DNA from: Sabethes cyaneus
Lineage: Eukaryota > Arthropoda > Insecta > Diptera > Culicidae
DNA length: 64,000 bases
Direction: 5' to 3'
Assembly (NCBI RefSeq): GCF_943734655.1
Contig: NC_071355.1
Coordinates: forward strand, 13,124,768-13,188,767
Below the pieces are notes generated by a model that saw nothing but the letters and a program-made list of their open reading frames with translations, did no database searches and was not told the origin of the DNA. This document shows positions 34,849 through 45,200 of the stretch, piece by piece. The position numbers were made by a program, and so were the translations under genes. Within the stretch, counting starts at the first letter, position 1. Each line of letters begins with the position of its first letter.

Positions 34849-36427
34849 CCCAATGTACATGTCCATGTCCCAATGTATCCGTCCAGCTTTAACCACTTTC
34901 TGAATACTGGGTTCGCCGTAAAGACGCGCGAGCTCGTGGTTCATTCTTCGTCTCCATACACCATTCTCTTGCACTCCGTCAAAGATGGTTCTTAGCACCC
35001 GCCGTTCGAAAACTCCGAGTGCTCGTAGGTCCTCGTCCAGCAGTGTCCACGTTTCGTGCCCGTAGAGGACAACCGGTCTAATTAACGTTTTGTACAGTAT
35101 GCACTTTGTACGGGGGCTCAGATTGTTCGACCGCAAGTGTTTGTGGAGTCCGTAGCAGGCCCGGCTTCCGCTGATAATACGCCTTTTAATCTCACGGCTG
35201 GTATTGTTGTCCTCTGTTGCCAGTGAGCCAAGGTATACGAACTCGTCGACTACCTCGAACTCATTTCCGTCGATTACCACGGTACTGTCCAAGCGGCCTC
35301 TGTCGCGCTCGGTCTCATCTGCCAGCATTTACTTCGTTTTAGACGTATTTATCTTCAACCCAATCTTCTCTGCTTCGCGTTTTAGTCTGCTGTACTGATT
35401 TTCCACCGCCTCAAATGTTCTGCCCACAGCATCCACGACAAAGACTATGTCCTTGTCAAAGTCCCCCGCGAGATTCAAATGGGTCCGACAATCCACCCGA
35501 GATTCTCACACAGCACTGGATCCCATCCATCGTAGCCATGATATGTCTAGTAAGCTGACCCGGAAAGTCGTTTTCGTCCAAAATTTTCCATAGCTCTTGT
35601 AGGTTTACGCTATCATATGCGGCTTTGAAATCGATGAACAGGTGGTGCGTGGGGACTCGGAATTCGCGGCACTTCTGGAGGATCTGCCGCAGGGTGAAGA
35701 TTTGGTCTGTTGTAGACCGACCCTCCATGAAGCCGGCCTGGTAACTTCCCACAAATCTATTGGCTATTGGCGATAGTCGATGGTAGATGACTTGGGACTG
35801 CACTTTGTACTGCACTGCTCGGTAGTTCTCACAATCCAGCTTATCACCTTTTTTGTAGATAGGGCAGAACCCCGTCTTTCCACTCCTCCGGTAGTCGTTC
35901 CGTATCCCAAATCTTGACAATCCAAATTGACAGCCGGCCAAGTTGTTCGGGCCCATTATAAGTTCCGCTCCGATATCATCCTTTCCCGCTGCATTGTTGT
36001 TCTTCAGCCGCAGGATGGCTTCTTTAACTTCCCTTGTCGTTGCGGGTGGCACATTTTCGTTGCTTGCTACACCAATGAGGTAATTTCCTCCTCTATCAAG
36101 GTCTTCTACCTACACGCCATTCAGCTGTTCATCATAGTGTTACATCCACCTTTCGATCACCGCACGACCGTCAGTCAAGATACCTCCATCTTTATCTCTG
36201 CACATTTCGGCCCACGGCACAAAGCCTTTACGAGATTCGTTGAGTCGCTGATAAAACTTTCGTGTGTCGTGAAAGCGGTACAGCCGCTCGAGTTCTTCGC
36301 ACTCCCTCTCCTCCTCGTGGCGCTTCTTCTCCTGGAAGAGTCGGGTTTGCTTCAGCAGCTTTCGGCAATATCCGGTTGCTTCAGCCGCGCTAGATTATAC
36401 CGTGGTAGTGATCCGAATCGATGTTAG
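34849..36427 (-). pseudogene. RTE-like reverse transcriptase relic
   Basis: Read on the minus strand from 36,427: a charged linker (EKKRHEEERECEELERLYRF, then RKFYQRLNESRKGFVPW and CRDKDGGILTDGRAVIERW), then the RT from 36,052. The RT shows NNAAGKDDIGAEL, the palm motif A FIDFKAAYDSV (catalytic Asp) and VRISGGLSDPFESRGGL. The expected segment with the YADD-type box is missing at about 35,455. The frame picks up at LKREAEKIGLKINTSKTK with a stop at 35,330, then continues from 35,328 as FVYLGSLATEDNNTSREI, YKTLIRPVVLYGHETW and FERRVLRTIF. At least two stops and the missing catalytic box make it inactive. Confidence 0.8.
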
Positions 36428-36429
36428 CG

Positions 36430-36680
36430 CCCGGATACGTTCAGACGTCGTTAATGTCTGAAAAGTGCCGACCATCTATTAGCACGTGGTTTATTTGTGA
36501 TTCTGTCTGGTTGGGTGATCTCCAGGTATACCGATGGTAAAGGTTATTCTGGAAGAAGGTACTACGTATGGTCATGTTCTTGGAGGCGGCGAAGTTGAGT
36601 TCCGATCTCAAAAAGAAATCAAGCAATCGGTTAACTGAAGAATAATAGAGTAGCCGGCAAAGAATCGCCAGCAAAGGCAC
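36430..36680 (-). pseudogene. APE-type endonuclease fragment of the RTE-like relic
   Basis: The minus frame reads ELNFAASKNMTIRSTFF, HRYTWRSPNQTESQINHVLI and DGRHFSDINDV, followed at ~36,430 by NIDSDHYH-like sequence in a shifted frame. This is the carboxyl end of the apurinic-type endonuclease that nicks target DNA, with the Ser-Asp-His motif near the end. The usual Asp in the QIDH motif is Asn here (QINH). It lies directly upstream of the RT relic, as expected for one element. Confidence 0.75.
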
Positions 36681-36729
36681 TTCACTAAATAATTACCAGT
36701 ATTTGGGAGAAGGAGAAACCACCGGAGCA

Positions 36730-37330
36730 GTGAATGGAAGATGTGGTTTGTCACATCTTTAAAATAAACAATCGGCATTACGCAAATCAACGCCGCTTAC
36801 AAGGTGCACTGCCGCATTATTTTCGTGCATTTCAGGACAACACTTATGTTTTCGAACAGCTATGGCAGATAATGCTGAAGAACGGTTTCCCGGGAGTACA
36901 AAGGGACCAGTACCAGGAATAGAAAGGCCTAACGTACTAGATGGCTCGACCGAGCCGATTTACGTGTTCCAAATTGGCGAAGAGTAGTCCAGGACCGAGT
37001 ACAGGATCTATGCGGGTAGAAAACGAATGAGATGTTCTGAGCCAACCTAAAAAGATATAACGTTTTGTAGCAAGAAACCCCTGAGCTTTTATCATTTAAT
37101 CATGAGAAACATTAGATTTTATATAAGCAGTTCGTCTCTATGCAATGTATAAACACTTTGTGCTATCTTGGAAGCTTGTATACAGCGTAAAGTATAAGTT
37201 TTCTTAATTAGTACCGATGAAATACTAGATACTAGACCATGCATTATCTGCCACAGCTCTTTTCGTTCGGCTGAATCGTACGCTGCTTTAAAGTCACAAA
37301 CAGATGACAAGTCTGTTAGTTAGTATGCTT
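36730..37330. pseudogene. Further decayed RTE-like fragments, both strands
   Basis: On the minus strand 37,119-37,310 contains CDFKAAYDSAERKELWQIM, an RT motif A segment. On the plus strand around 36,860-36,895 QLWQIMLKNGFP resembles the sequence just downstream of motif A, and 36,930-37,000 reads TRWLDRADLRVPNWRRV in one frame. At least two short fragments of related elements therefore face each other. Neither keeps more than ~60 codons. Confidence 0.5.
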
Positions 37331-38870
37331 TGTTTATGGTGCGATGGTATCATAAAAAATTTGGTATTTTTTTACCGGTACATTTTACTTCATGATAGAA
37401 ATGTTAACTGATAAATTTAAAAGTTTTATGTTTCAAGTAAGATTTAATTTCTTTATGATTTTTCTTTCTGTATAAAATTATTATGTTATTATGAAATCAT
37501 AGCTCTCCTCCCCTTTCCATTAAATTAATTCTTGTGAGGTTTTTCCCTAATGCCTTACGTAGTCAGTATAAGTTTTTGGTAATCTGTATAATTACATATA
37601 CGGCACACATTTTCTGTGTGAGGCCGCTTTACTCCCCACGCACGGACGACCAACAGATACATCAAGTGACTAGCCTACAATACTGACGAGCAAACGTTGA
37701 TCGCCCGTTTCGAATGAGTTTTGTATCTATTGCTAATCAGAACATATCTGGGGATGAAATGGGGAAGGCAAATGAGGAGCGTCCAATATAGCTCTAGCTA
37801 TCCCAAGCCCCTACCTAGCGCCTCCACGTGGCCATACCCGGTAATGCTCTATTGAGTAGCCAAGCTAGGAGGTGCGATACTGTGTGGTTCCCGGATGGAT
37901 ATTGAATACCAGAAGAAAAATCAAATTAATTATTAGAAGCATTTATGGAAAGTAAAGGACGCAACTCTATTCCATTCGAAGGACTGCTGGTGAGATTGTT
38001 CTATTTTTACGCATATATACCACATTTCATAAATAAACTAGAATCGGGAAGAGGGAGGGACCATCAGAGCACTTGTTTGAAGCGGTGGGCCTAGGGAGAG
38101 TGAAACAGTCAACTTTCTAGGGTTAATCTTGGCCGGATTAACAACACATCGTGGATAATGAGCGGGCTCTTCTCCCCACCTGCTGGAGTCATTCTGCATT
38201 AAGACGGTTTATTCAACGATTGACTCAGGTGACTTAGCCCTTGGAAGGAGATTCTCTAACTCCCTGGTACGTGTAAGTGATGTTGCTTATCGACCAATTC
38301 CCTTTTGGCCCTTCATACAAGAGTTGGGAAGCATGACCAATCGTTGAATATGTTCAACTCTTTTTGACATGATAGGCTCATTGCTATGAACGGATGTTCT
38401 GCTAAGGCAGGTGGTAGTACCATATATTCATATATTCATATTGCTAATCAAAACATATCTTCTTGAAGAGTTAATTATATATATGTTATCATACATTCGT
38501 AATAGTGAAGCATTCAAATACGTCACATCATCGATAGCAAGCGGATTCAAGATGAAGATACAGCGCTGAACAGAATAACATCACAGAACACCAAACTACG
38601 AAAAGATTTCTCCTATAAGAGAAGGACAAACAACGAAGCACAAGCAAGCGCTTAGTCTCGTCAAAACTGTTCTTTTATGGGCCACGAGAAGCATTAAAAA
38701 CGACCCTTTTCAGAGAATGGCTTTACGACAGTATTGAATGAAGACTAAATTAAAACATTTTTATATACCAAAAAGAAATAAAATTTCCAAACATTATCGA
38801 TTTTGTAAAAACGTGAACACTCATCTGCACGTCAATATTAACTTTAAGTAGTCCTATGCGATAAGATTTT
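37331..38870. other. Unrecognised sequence, possible retroelement UTR
   Basis: No coding region is supported. The stretch 37,620-37,910 is GC-richer with a CCACGTGGCCATACCCGG phrase, and 38,365-38,395 shares a TGATAGGCTCATTGCTATGAACGG-like phrase with 62,968-62,993 beside a retroelement 3' end, so retroelement UTR debris is plausible. Confidence 0.35.
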
Positions 38871-39159
38871 TTCGTTGCTGGATTAAAGCCTGGTTAAAAG
38901 TAAATTTGGACGCATAGAATAATCTCTAACTTTAATAGGGTGGCATGCTGTGAAAACAAAAATGATTGTGAGTCACAATTTGTGACACGAAAAAGTGATA
39001 GATTTTGAACGACACTAACTCAGTCAGTTCTGTACGGATTTTGCGTTCGCAAAACGTGTGCCTATTCTGTAGTTTTTACAAAAAGATGGAGTGTCGGAGA
39101 AAAACCTATAAGTGACTGGATTGCAGTATTTTTATTCAGCTTTAGGTTTTACAGTGTTA

Positions 39160-40110
39160 CATTATAGCATTGCTCTGGTTCTGATAAAATCTCGAACTTT
39201 TTTCTTGATAACAGTCATACCCTGCACAGTTAAAGATGCGACTGAATAATCATGTTTCTTCCACTTTGAACGCATTTCTTTAGCACTGTTGACGTTGTTT
39301 GACAATTGCCCAAAATGTTTTAGTGGGTCGAAACTCCGGACAATTTGGAAGGTTCATCCCTTTTGATACGAAATCGACATCGCTAGCTGCATACCACTCT
39401 AGGACCTCTTTAGAGTAGTGACAACTAGCTAAATCAGGCCGAAATATAACGTTACCCTTATGTTTACGAATGAATGGCAAAATCCGTTTTTTCAACCATT
39501 CTTCCATGTTGAAACTTGCTGTCATTGTTGAGGAAGTGATGAAAGGGTCAGTCTTCAGTCCATAGCTACATATTCCTTACCAGATCATGGCCTTCTTAGC
39601 GAGTTTACCAGCAAAAACGAACTTAGACTTGCCTGGCACATCGCCACACCCAGTTGCAAAGTAAAATTTTTGACCGCGAAGTTACTTGAAATCCGTTTTC
39701 TCGTAGGTTTCGTCGTCCATTTATATACATCCGTTGAATTTCGTCAAAATTTACTCTTACAAACGTCTACCACGCTTCTTGGCTACCAAATTCTGCTTCA
39801 AGTGCCCATTCGGATGTTTATTGGCACTGTAAAACCTATAACCTTCTCGAGTGAGGATATTTGGCGTGGTTTGATAGTTGGCATCGTACGTTTTAGCCAT
39901 ATATCTCGGATGGAGTATCCTGGATTGGATTTAGCGCACCTCAATATCTTGCCCCTCAGCTTTCGGTCCCTAAAAGTTTCTTGCCGCCTTTCCATATTTA
40001 GGTTCTCCTTATAACCTTTGAGGAACATTACACACTGTTGATTTTGACATTTTTCGCCAACTTTTATCCAGACCACACTATATTTTGCAGATGTTTGTGC
40101 AAGATTTTTT
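39160..40110 (-). pseudogene. Tc1/mariner transposase relic, DD37E type
   Basis: Minus-strand reading: an amino-terminal HTH region (40,076-39,798; ERRQETFRDRKLRGKIL, then GYSIRDIWLKRT). Next comes the first catalytic Asp in MDDETYEKTDFK (~39,715), then KSKFVFAGKLAKKAMIW, then ITSSTM..NMEEWLKKRILPFIRKH. The second Asp is in RPDLASCHYSKEVLEWYAA (~39,430), then NLPNCPEFRPTKTFWAIVK. After a frameshift near 39,285 the tail SAKEMRSKWKK...KKKVRDFI ends about 39,163. Counting 37 residues after the second Asp gives the spacing of DD37E transposases known from mosquitoes; that position is Lys (codon AAA) instead of Glu. Several stops and frameshifts confirm it is dead. Confidence 0.85.
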
Positions 40111-40670
40111 TACGTCTTTCGAGTTCCAATCTTTACTACTCCGCAACGTCGACAAAATTGACAAAATTTGCACCACTTATTCTTCATAAACATAGAAACA
40201 AAGTTATGTCAAATGATTCCAGTTCCAACCATAAGGAGCGTGCTGGTGTCGCATGAGGGGCGTTGAAATTTACATTTAGTCAGGCTTTATGACCGAAATG
40301 AACTATTTTTCCTAAACATTACCTGCTTTAAATATGTCTCACGGAGGTCATATGGCCGGTTTCAGCTGCCGGATTAGTTCCTTTGAAACTTGTTTCCGGT
40401 TTGCGCACTTTGTTGATTCAAAAATTGTTTCTTTTTCGGGATTTTGGAAATCCTCTCTTTTGAAGCAAAATTATGCTAAATTAAGAAAATTTCTGACAAT
40501 GCCGAAATCTGAAAAAAAAAACAGAAATTAAGAATTGAATGAGATAATTTGAGACAAAATTAAAGTGTGAAAGCAACAAACAAGAAAGTCGGAAGCAAGG
40601 AAAATATAATTAAAATGATATGCGAGAATACGGAGACAAAACTTTTAACGATACGATAATTACCATTGAA
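40111..40670. other. AT-rich sequence up to the Helitron pair
   Basis: No gene, repeat end or RNA gene is recognised. The upstream part may hold the 5' non-coding region of the DD37E relic, but I see no terminal inverted repeat. Confidence 0.4.
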
Positions 40671-42748
40671 TCTATACCTATAAAAATGGATTTCTGTCTG
40701 TCTGTCTATCTGTCTGTCGGAATGTTCCTCATAAAATCGAAAACTACTGAACCAATTGGCGTGAAAATTTGCATGTAGAGATTTTTGGGGCCAGGGAAGG
40801 TTCCTATGATGGTTAGAGACCTCTCCCCAACTAAGAGGGGGGGGGGGGGAAGGCTCCCATACAAATAAAACACAAGTTTCTGCATAACTCGAGAACTAAT
40901 TAAGCAAATGGAACCAAATTTGTCATGCAAAACAGAACAAAAACAGAACAGACCAGAAACAAAACAGAAATTTTTGCGTAACTCAGAAACTAATCGAACT
41001 CGAGAAGTTTTAGACTCTTTCATAAAACATTAGTCAATAACAAGACCACCAGAAATTATCAATAGTAAAATTAGATGATTCAGTGCGAGACGGACACAGG
41101 ACGCGAGTGTTGCCGGCGACCTGCCGTCGGAAGCGTCGGCCACTGCGTGGGAGGGGGGGGGGCTCTATCTAGGTTTATTTTTATTCCTAGATCTACTCCT
41201 TTATTACTTTCCTTCAGTTGGGTCACCCCTGCGAAGTGGTACTTTCTACGAAAAGATTTTCCGTGAAATAATACATCCCGCGTGAGGTTTTTCGCGAAAT
41301 GGTATTCTGCGAAACTCTATATTCCGCGTTATGGTCAACCGAGAATTGGTGTTCCGCAAAATGGTATTCGGCGAAATGGGTTGTAATATTCCGCTATCCG
41401 TTTTATTTTATCAGGCTAAGCAATGCACTATGGCCAAAAACGAGCTCTTAATCCCAAGAATTAGAAGCCGCTGGTTTGGAATCTTGCAAGATAACTATTC
41501 CTATGTAAAAAACTACAGGAAATCGATTGGTGATGGTTTCATCCTGCGCAGACTTTGGGAAGTGGTCCATTTTGCTCTATTTTCACTAAAAATTATGCTA
41601 AAAGCTAATTTAATAGTATAGAAACTTTTTTGCCGTCCGTGAAATGAACTCAAATAGCTTCCAAACGTTGTCTTAACAAAACAAGGGAATAAATTCGAAT
41701 AGCATCAATTCATTCGAAAGACATAAGAAGAGTTGAATGACATCGATTTTGTACCATGATGAATTCACTACCGGTCCGTTTTGCCTGATTCTCTCCTAGA
41801 TCTACAAAAATACGTTCATTTGCTATTGCATAAAAAATTCGCAATTTTTCAACGATGGTGTCTTAGGAAAAGTTTATTAATAAAATACAGCGCACCTTTT
41901 CAAACTATTACAATAATCTTAAACTCATCTATCAGGGTGACACAAACGTTTATTTTTTTGAATACATGCAAAAAACAATTTTTCTTCCGAAAAATTGTAG
42001 AACACACTCAAATGAGCACCTTTGCTGAATGTAGTAACTATATATATTTTACTGGTTTAGAGATATAATGATTTGTTTAAAAAGTACTCTTCAAAATCAA
42101 TTCTGCTCAAAAACTTTGCATCCCATTTATTTATTGCTTTCAACTGTTGTTCAAAGTTATTCAGTATGGCAAAATACACATTTTTTCTGATACCTGTTTT
42201 TCTCTATGAGTTAGTTTCAATTGCTTTAATTAGGTTATCTATGTATATGGGGGTGAATTGGGCAAAATGGACTAGTCTTGTATTTCACACAGTATGGAAT
42301 GGATGGGATTTGATTCTTCTGATGTTTTGACAATATTTGCAAGCTTTTTGAGTTCGTTTCACGGGCGGCAAATAAGTTTTATACTGTTTAATTAGCTTTT
42401 AACATGATTTTTGGGGAAAATAGGGAAAAATGGACCACTTCCCGAAGTCTGCGCAGGATGAAACCCTCACCAATCGATTTCCTGTAGTTTTTTACATAGG
42501 AATAGGTATCTTGTAAGATTCCAAACCGATGGCTTCTAATTCTTGGGATGACGAACTCGTTTTTGCCCATTGTGCAATGGGGGGAGTTGGTTTCTATTTT
42601 ACTTTGAGGAAAATTGGTATATTAAAACACCCATGAACTCTTCAGTAACTTGCAAAACTCGAGATTGTGATAAAGGTCTTCCGAGATTCGGGATTTATGT
42701 ACAACACAGTTTAATTTGTGGCAATACGAAGTTTGTCAGGTCAGCTAG
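40671..42748 (+). mobile_element. Helitron-like element carrying a Transib-like insertion
   Basis: Begins TCTATACCTATAAAAATGG after an A and ends GGTCAGCTAG at 42748. It has one full ~145-bp hairpin unit plus part of another (40,800-40,990), the GC-rich patch and the GCGAAATGGTA-type short repeats (41,240-41,385), then the 3' block after the insertion. Compared with 13822-15570 it has far fewer internal units. It is joined directly to the next Helitron. Confidence 0.7.
41426..42574. mobile_element. Transib-like non-autonomous element, 1149 bp
   Basis: Termini CACTATGGCCAAAAACGAG and (reverse complement of right) CACAATGGGCAAAAACGAG begin ~195-base inverted arms (41426-41622, 42380-42574). 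The 5-base duplication CAATG is exact at 41421-41425 and 42575-42579. CACWATGG ends plus a 5-bp duplication are the signature of Transib, the superfamily related to RAG recombination signals. The uninterrupted paralogue at ~15,388-15,410 shows the empty site CTAAG-CAATG-GGGGG. The interior (41,623-42,379) encodes nothing I recognise. Confidence 0.85.
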
Positions 42749-44860
42749 TCTATACCTATAAAGAAGGATTTCTGTCTGTCTGTCTGCCTGTCTGTCCGTA
42801 TGTTCCTTATAGAATCGAAAACTACTGAACCAATCGGCATGAAAATATGCATGTAGAGGTATTTTGGGGCCAGGAAAGGTTTTAGTGATGGTTAGAAACC
42901 CCTCCCCCCACTAAGAGGGGGGGCTCCCATACAAATGAAACACAAATTTCTGCATAACTCGACAACTAATCAAGCAAATAGAACAAAATTTGGCATGTGG
43001 GTGTTTTCGGTGACAAGAATTTATTCTATGGTAAATTGAGACCCCTCCCCTCTTTATAAGGGGAATTATAACTCCTCTTCTCTTTAAAAGGGGGGGCTTC
43101 CATACAAATTTCCTCATAACTCGAGAACTAATCAAACAAATGGAACCAAATTTGGCATGTGAAAGTTTTCGAGGGCAAGAATATTTTCTATGGTGAATTA
43201 GGACCCCTCTCAACTTTAAGAGGGGGGGCTCCTATACAAACGAAATACAAATTTCCTCATAACTTGAGAACTAATCAAGCAAATGGAACAAAATTTGGCA
43301 CGTGGGTGTTTTTGGAGACAAAATTTTTTTCTATGATGAATTGGGACCCCTCTCCACTTTAGGAAGGGGGGCTCCTATACAAATGAAATGCAAATTTCCT
43401 CATAACTCGAGAATTAATCAAGCAAATGGAACCAAATTTGGCATGTGAAAGTTTTCTAGGGCATGAATATTTTCTATGGTGAATTAGAACCCATCCCCAC
43501 TTTAAGAGGGGGGGCTCCTATACAAACGAAATACAAATTTCCTCATAACTCGAGAACTAATCAAGCAAATGGAACCAAATTTGGCACGTGTGTGTTTTTG
43601 GAGACAAAAATTTTTTCTATGGTAAATTGAGACCCCTCCCCTCTTTATAAGGGGAATTATAACTCCTCTTCTCTTTAAAAGGGGGGGCTTCTATACAAAT
43701 TTCCTCATAACTCGAGAACTAATCAAGCAAATGGAACCAAATTTGGCATGTGAAAGTTTTCGAGGGCAAAAATATTTTCTATGGTGAATTAGGACCCCTC
43801 CCAACTTTAAGAGGGGGTGCTTCTACACAAATGAAATACAAATTTCCTCATAATTCGAGAACTAATCAAGCAAATGGAACCTTATTTGGCATGTGGGTGT
43901 TTTTGGAGGCAACCATTTTTTCTATGATGAATTAGGACCCCTTACCTTTTTAAGAGGGGGGCTCTCATACAAACGAAATACAAATTTCTTCATAACTCTA
44001 GAACTAATCAAGCAAATGGAACCAAATTTATCATGTGGGTGTTTTTGTAGGCAAGAATATTTTCAATGGTATATTTTCTATGGATTTCCCCACTTTAAGA
44101 GGGGGGGGGGCTCCTATACAAATGAAAAACAAATTTCCTCATAACTCGAGAACTAATCAAGCAAATGGAACCAAATTTGACATGTAAGTGGTTTTGGACG
44201 CAAGATTTTTTTCTACGGTGAATTGAGACCCCTCTCTTCTTTAGAAAGCGAGTTATGGCCCATCTCCCCTTTAAGAGGGTGGGCTTCCATACAAATGAAA
44301 TGCAAATTTCCTCTTATCTCGAGAACTAATCAATCAAATAGAACCAAATTTGGCATGTGGGAGTTTTAGATGGCAGAATTTTTTTCTATGGTGAATTACG
44401 ACCCCTTCCCCTTTTAAGAGGGGAGCTCCCATACAAATGAAATTCAAATTTCCTTACAATTTGAGAACTAATCAAGCAATTGGAACCAAATTTGGTATGT
44501 GGGAGATTTTGGAGTCTTGAATTTATTTTACGATAGTTAGAGACCTTTCACCCCTGTGGTAGGGGGATATGGACTCTCATACAAATAAAACAGAAATTTT
44601 TGCGAAACTCAAAAGCTAATCGAACTCGAGAAATTCGAGACTTTTCCATAAAACATTAGTCAATACAAGACCACAAAAACTATCTATAGGTACACTAGAT
44701 CATTCAGGACGAGACGATCGCGAGTGTTGCCGGTGACCCGCCGTCGGAAGCGCTGGGGGGCTTGCAAAACTCGAGATTGTGGCAAAGATCATCCGAGATT
44801 CATGATTTATGTACAACACAGGTTAATTTGTGGCAATACGAAGTTTGTCGGGTCAGCTAG
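42749..44860 (+). mobile_element. Helitron-like element with 11 internal units
   Basis: Begins TCTATACCTATAAAGAAGG immediately after the CTAG of the preceding element and ends GGTCAGCTAG at 44860, followed by T. The middle (42,890-44,560) holds eleven tandem units of two lengths, ~144 and ~162 bases, each with the CTCGAGAACTAATCAAGC phrase and a palindromic C-run/TTTAA/G-run. The GCGAAATGGTA block seen in the sister copies is deleted near 44,755. Confidence 0.7.
42890..44560 (+). repeat. Minisatellite inside a Helitron (11 units)
   Basis: Occurrences of the phrase ATAACTCGAGAACTAATC fall near 42955, 43115, 43260, 43403, 43548, 43711, 43854, 43995, 44144, 44317 and 44460. Each unit includes a stem such as CCCCTCTTTAAGAGGGG. 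The open frames of 60-100 codons here are unit by-products. Confidence 0.85.
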
Positions 44861-45200
44861 TCAAATATAAATAACATGCCATGGAGAAAAACTATAAACA
44901 CAGTAAAATAAATTGAGATGGAGTTGACAAGAAACTTAGTTAAATTTGACAAAACAATTGCGAATAAGAAATTTACCTCCTCTAGTTTTGTATGAGCTTC
45001 TTAACCTAAACAATGTGGATCGATCTTAACCTCTCTTGGCTGTCTCTCTTGTAACCAGAAAAAAATATTTTGATTCGTTTATAACCTCATCTTGTACCCC
45101 TTCTTATAGAAACATCCTGTTCATCGCTAAATTAAGAATTATCAATCAGAATAAATTTAACCAACTAGCCAGCAGAGTCGCGCTAAGAACTTTCAAAACA
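44861..45200. other. AT-rich flank, nothing recognised
   Basis: Sequence between the Helitron pair and the next GC-richer block. No feature is supported. Confidence 0.4.

Larger units (their letters stand above)
33215..36700 (-). mobile_element. RTE-like non-LTR relic, minus strand
   Basis: Reading on the minus strand from ~36,700 one meets an endonuclease carboxyl motif, a linker, the reverse transcriptase and the carboxyl region. After an inserted hAT element (33361-34840) comes what looks like the 3' tail with a CGAAGCCTGTCGATAAAG phrase (33,270-33,300). The order endonuclease then RT without a recognisable gag fits the RTE clade (JAM1-like elements in mosquitoes). The clade call is from motif style, not a search. 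Confidence 0.65.

Noticed and set aside
42890..44560. Regularly spaced repeats that could suggest a CRISPR array
   Set aside because: Units are 144-162 bases, similar over most of their length rather than repeat/unique spacer, and lie inside a eukaryotic Helitron-like element.
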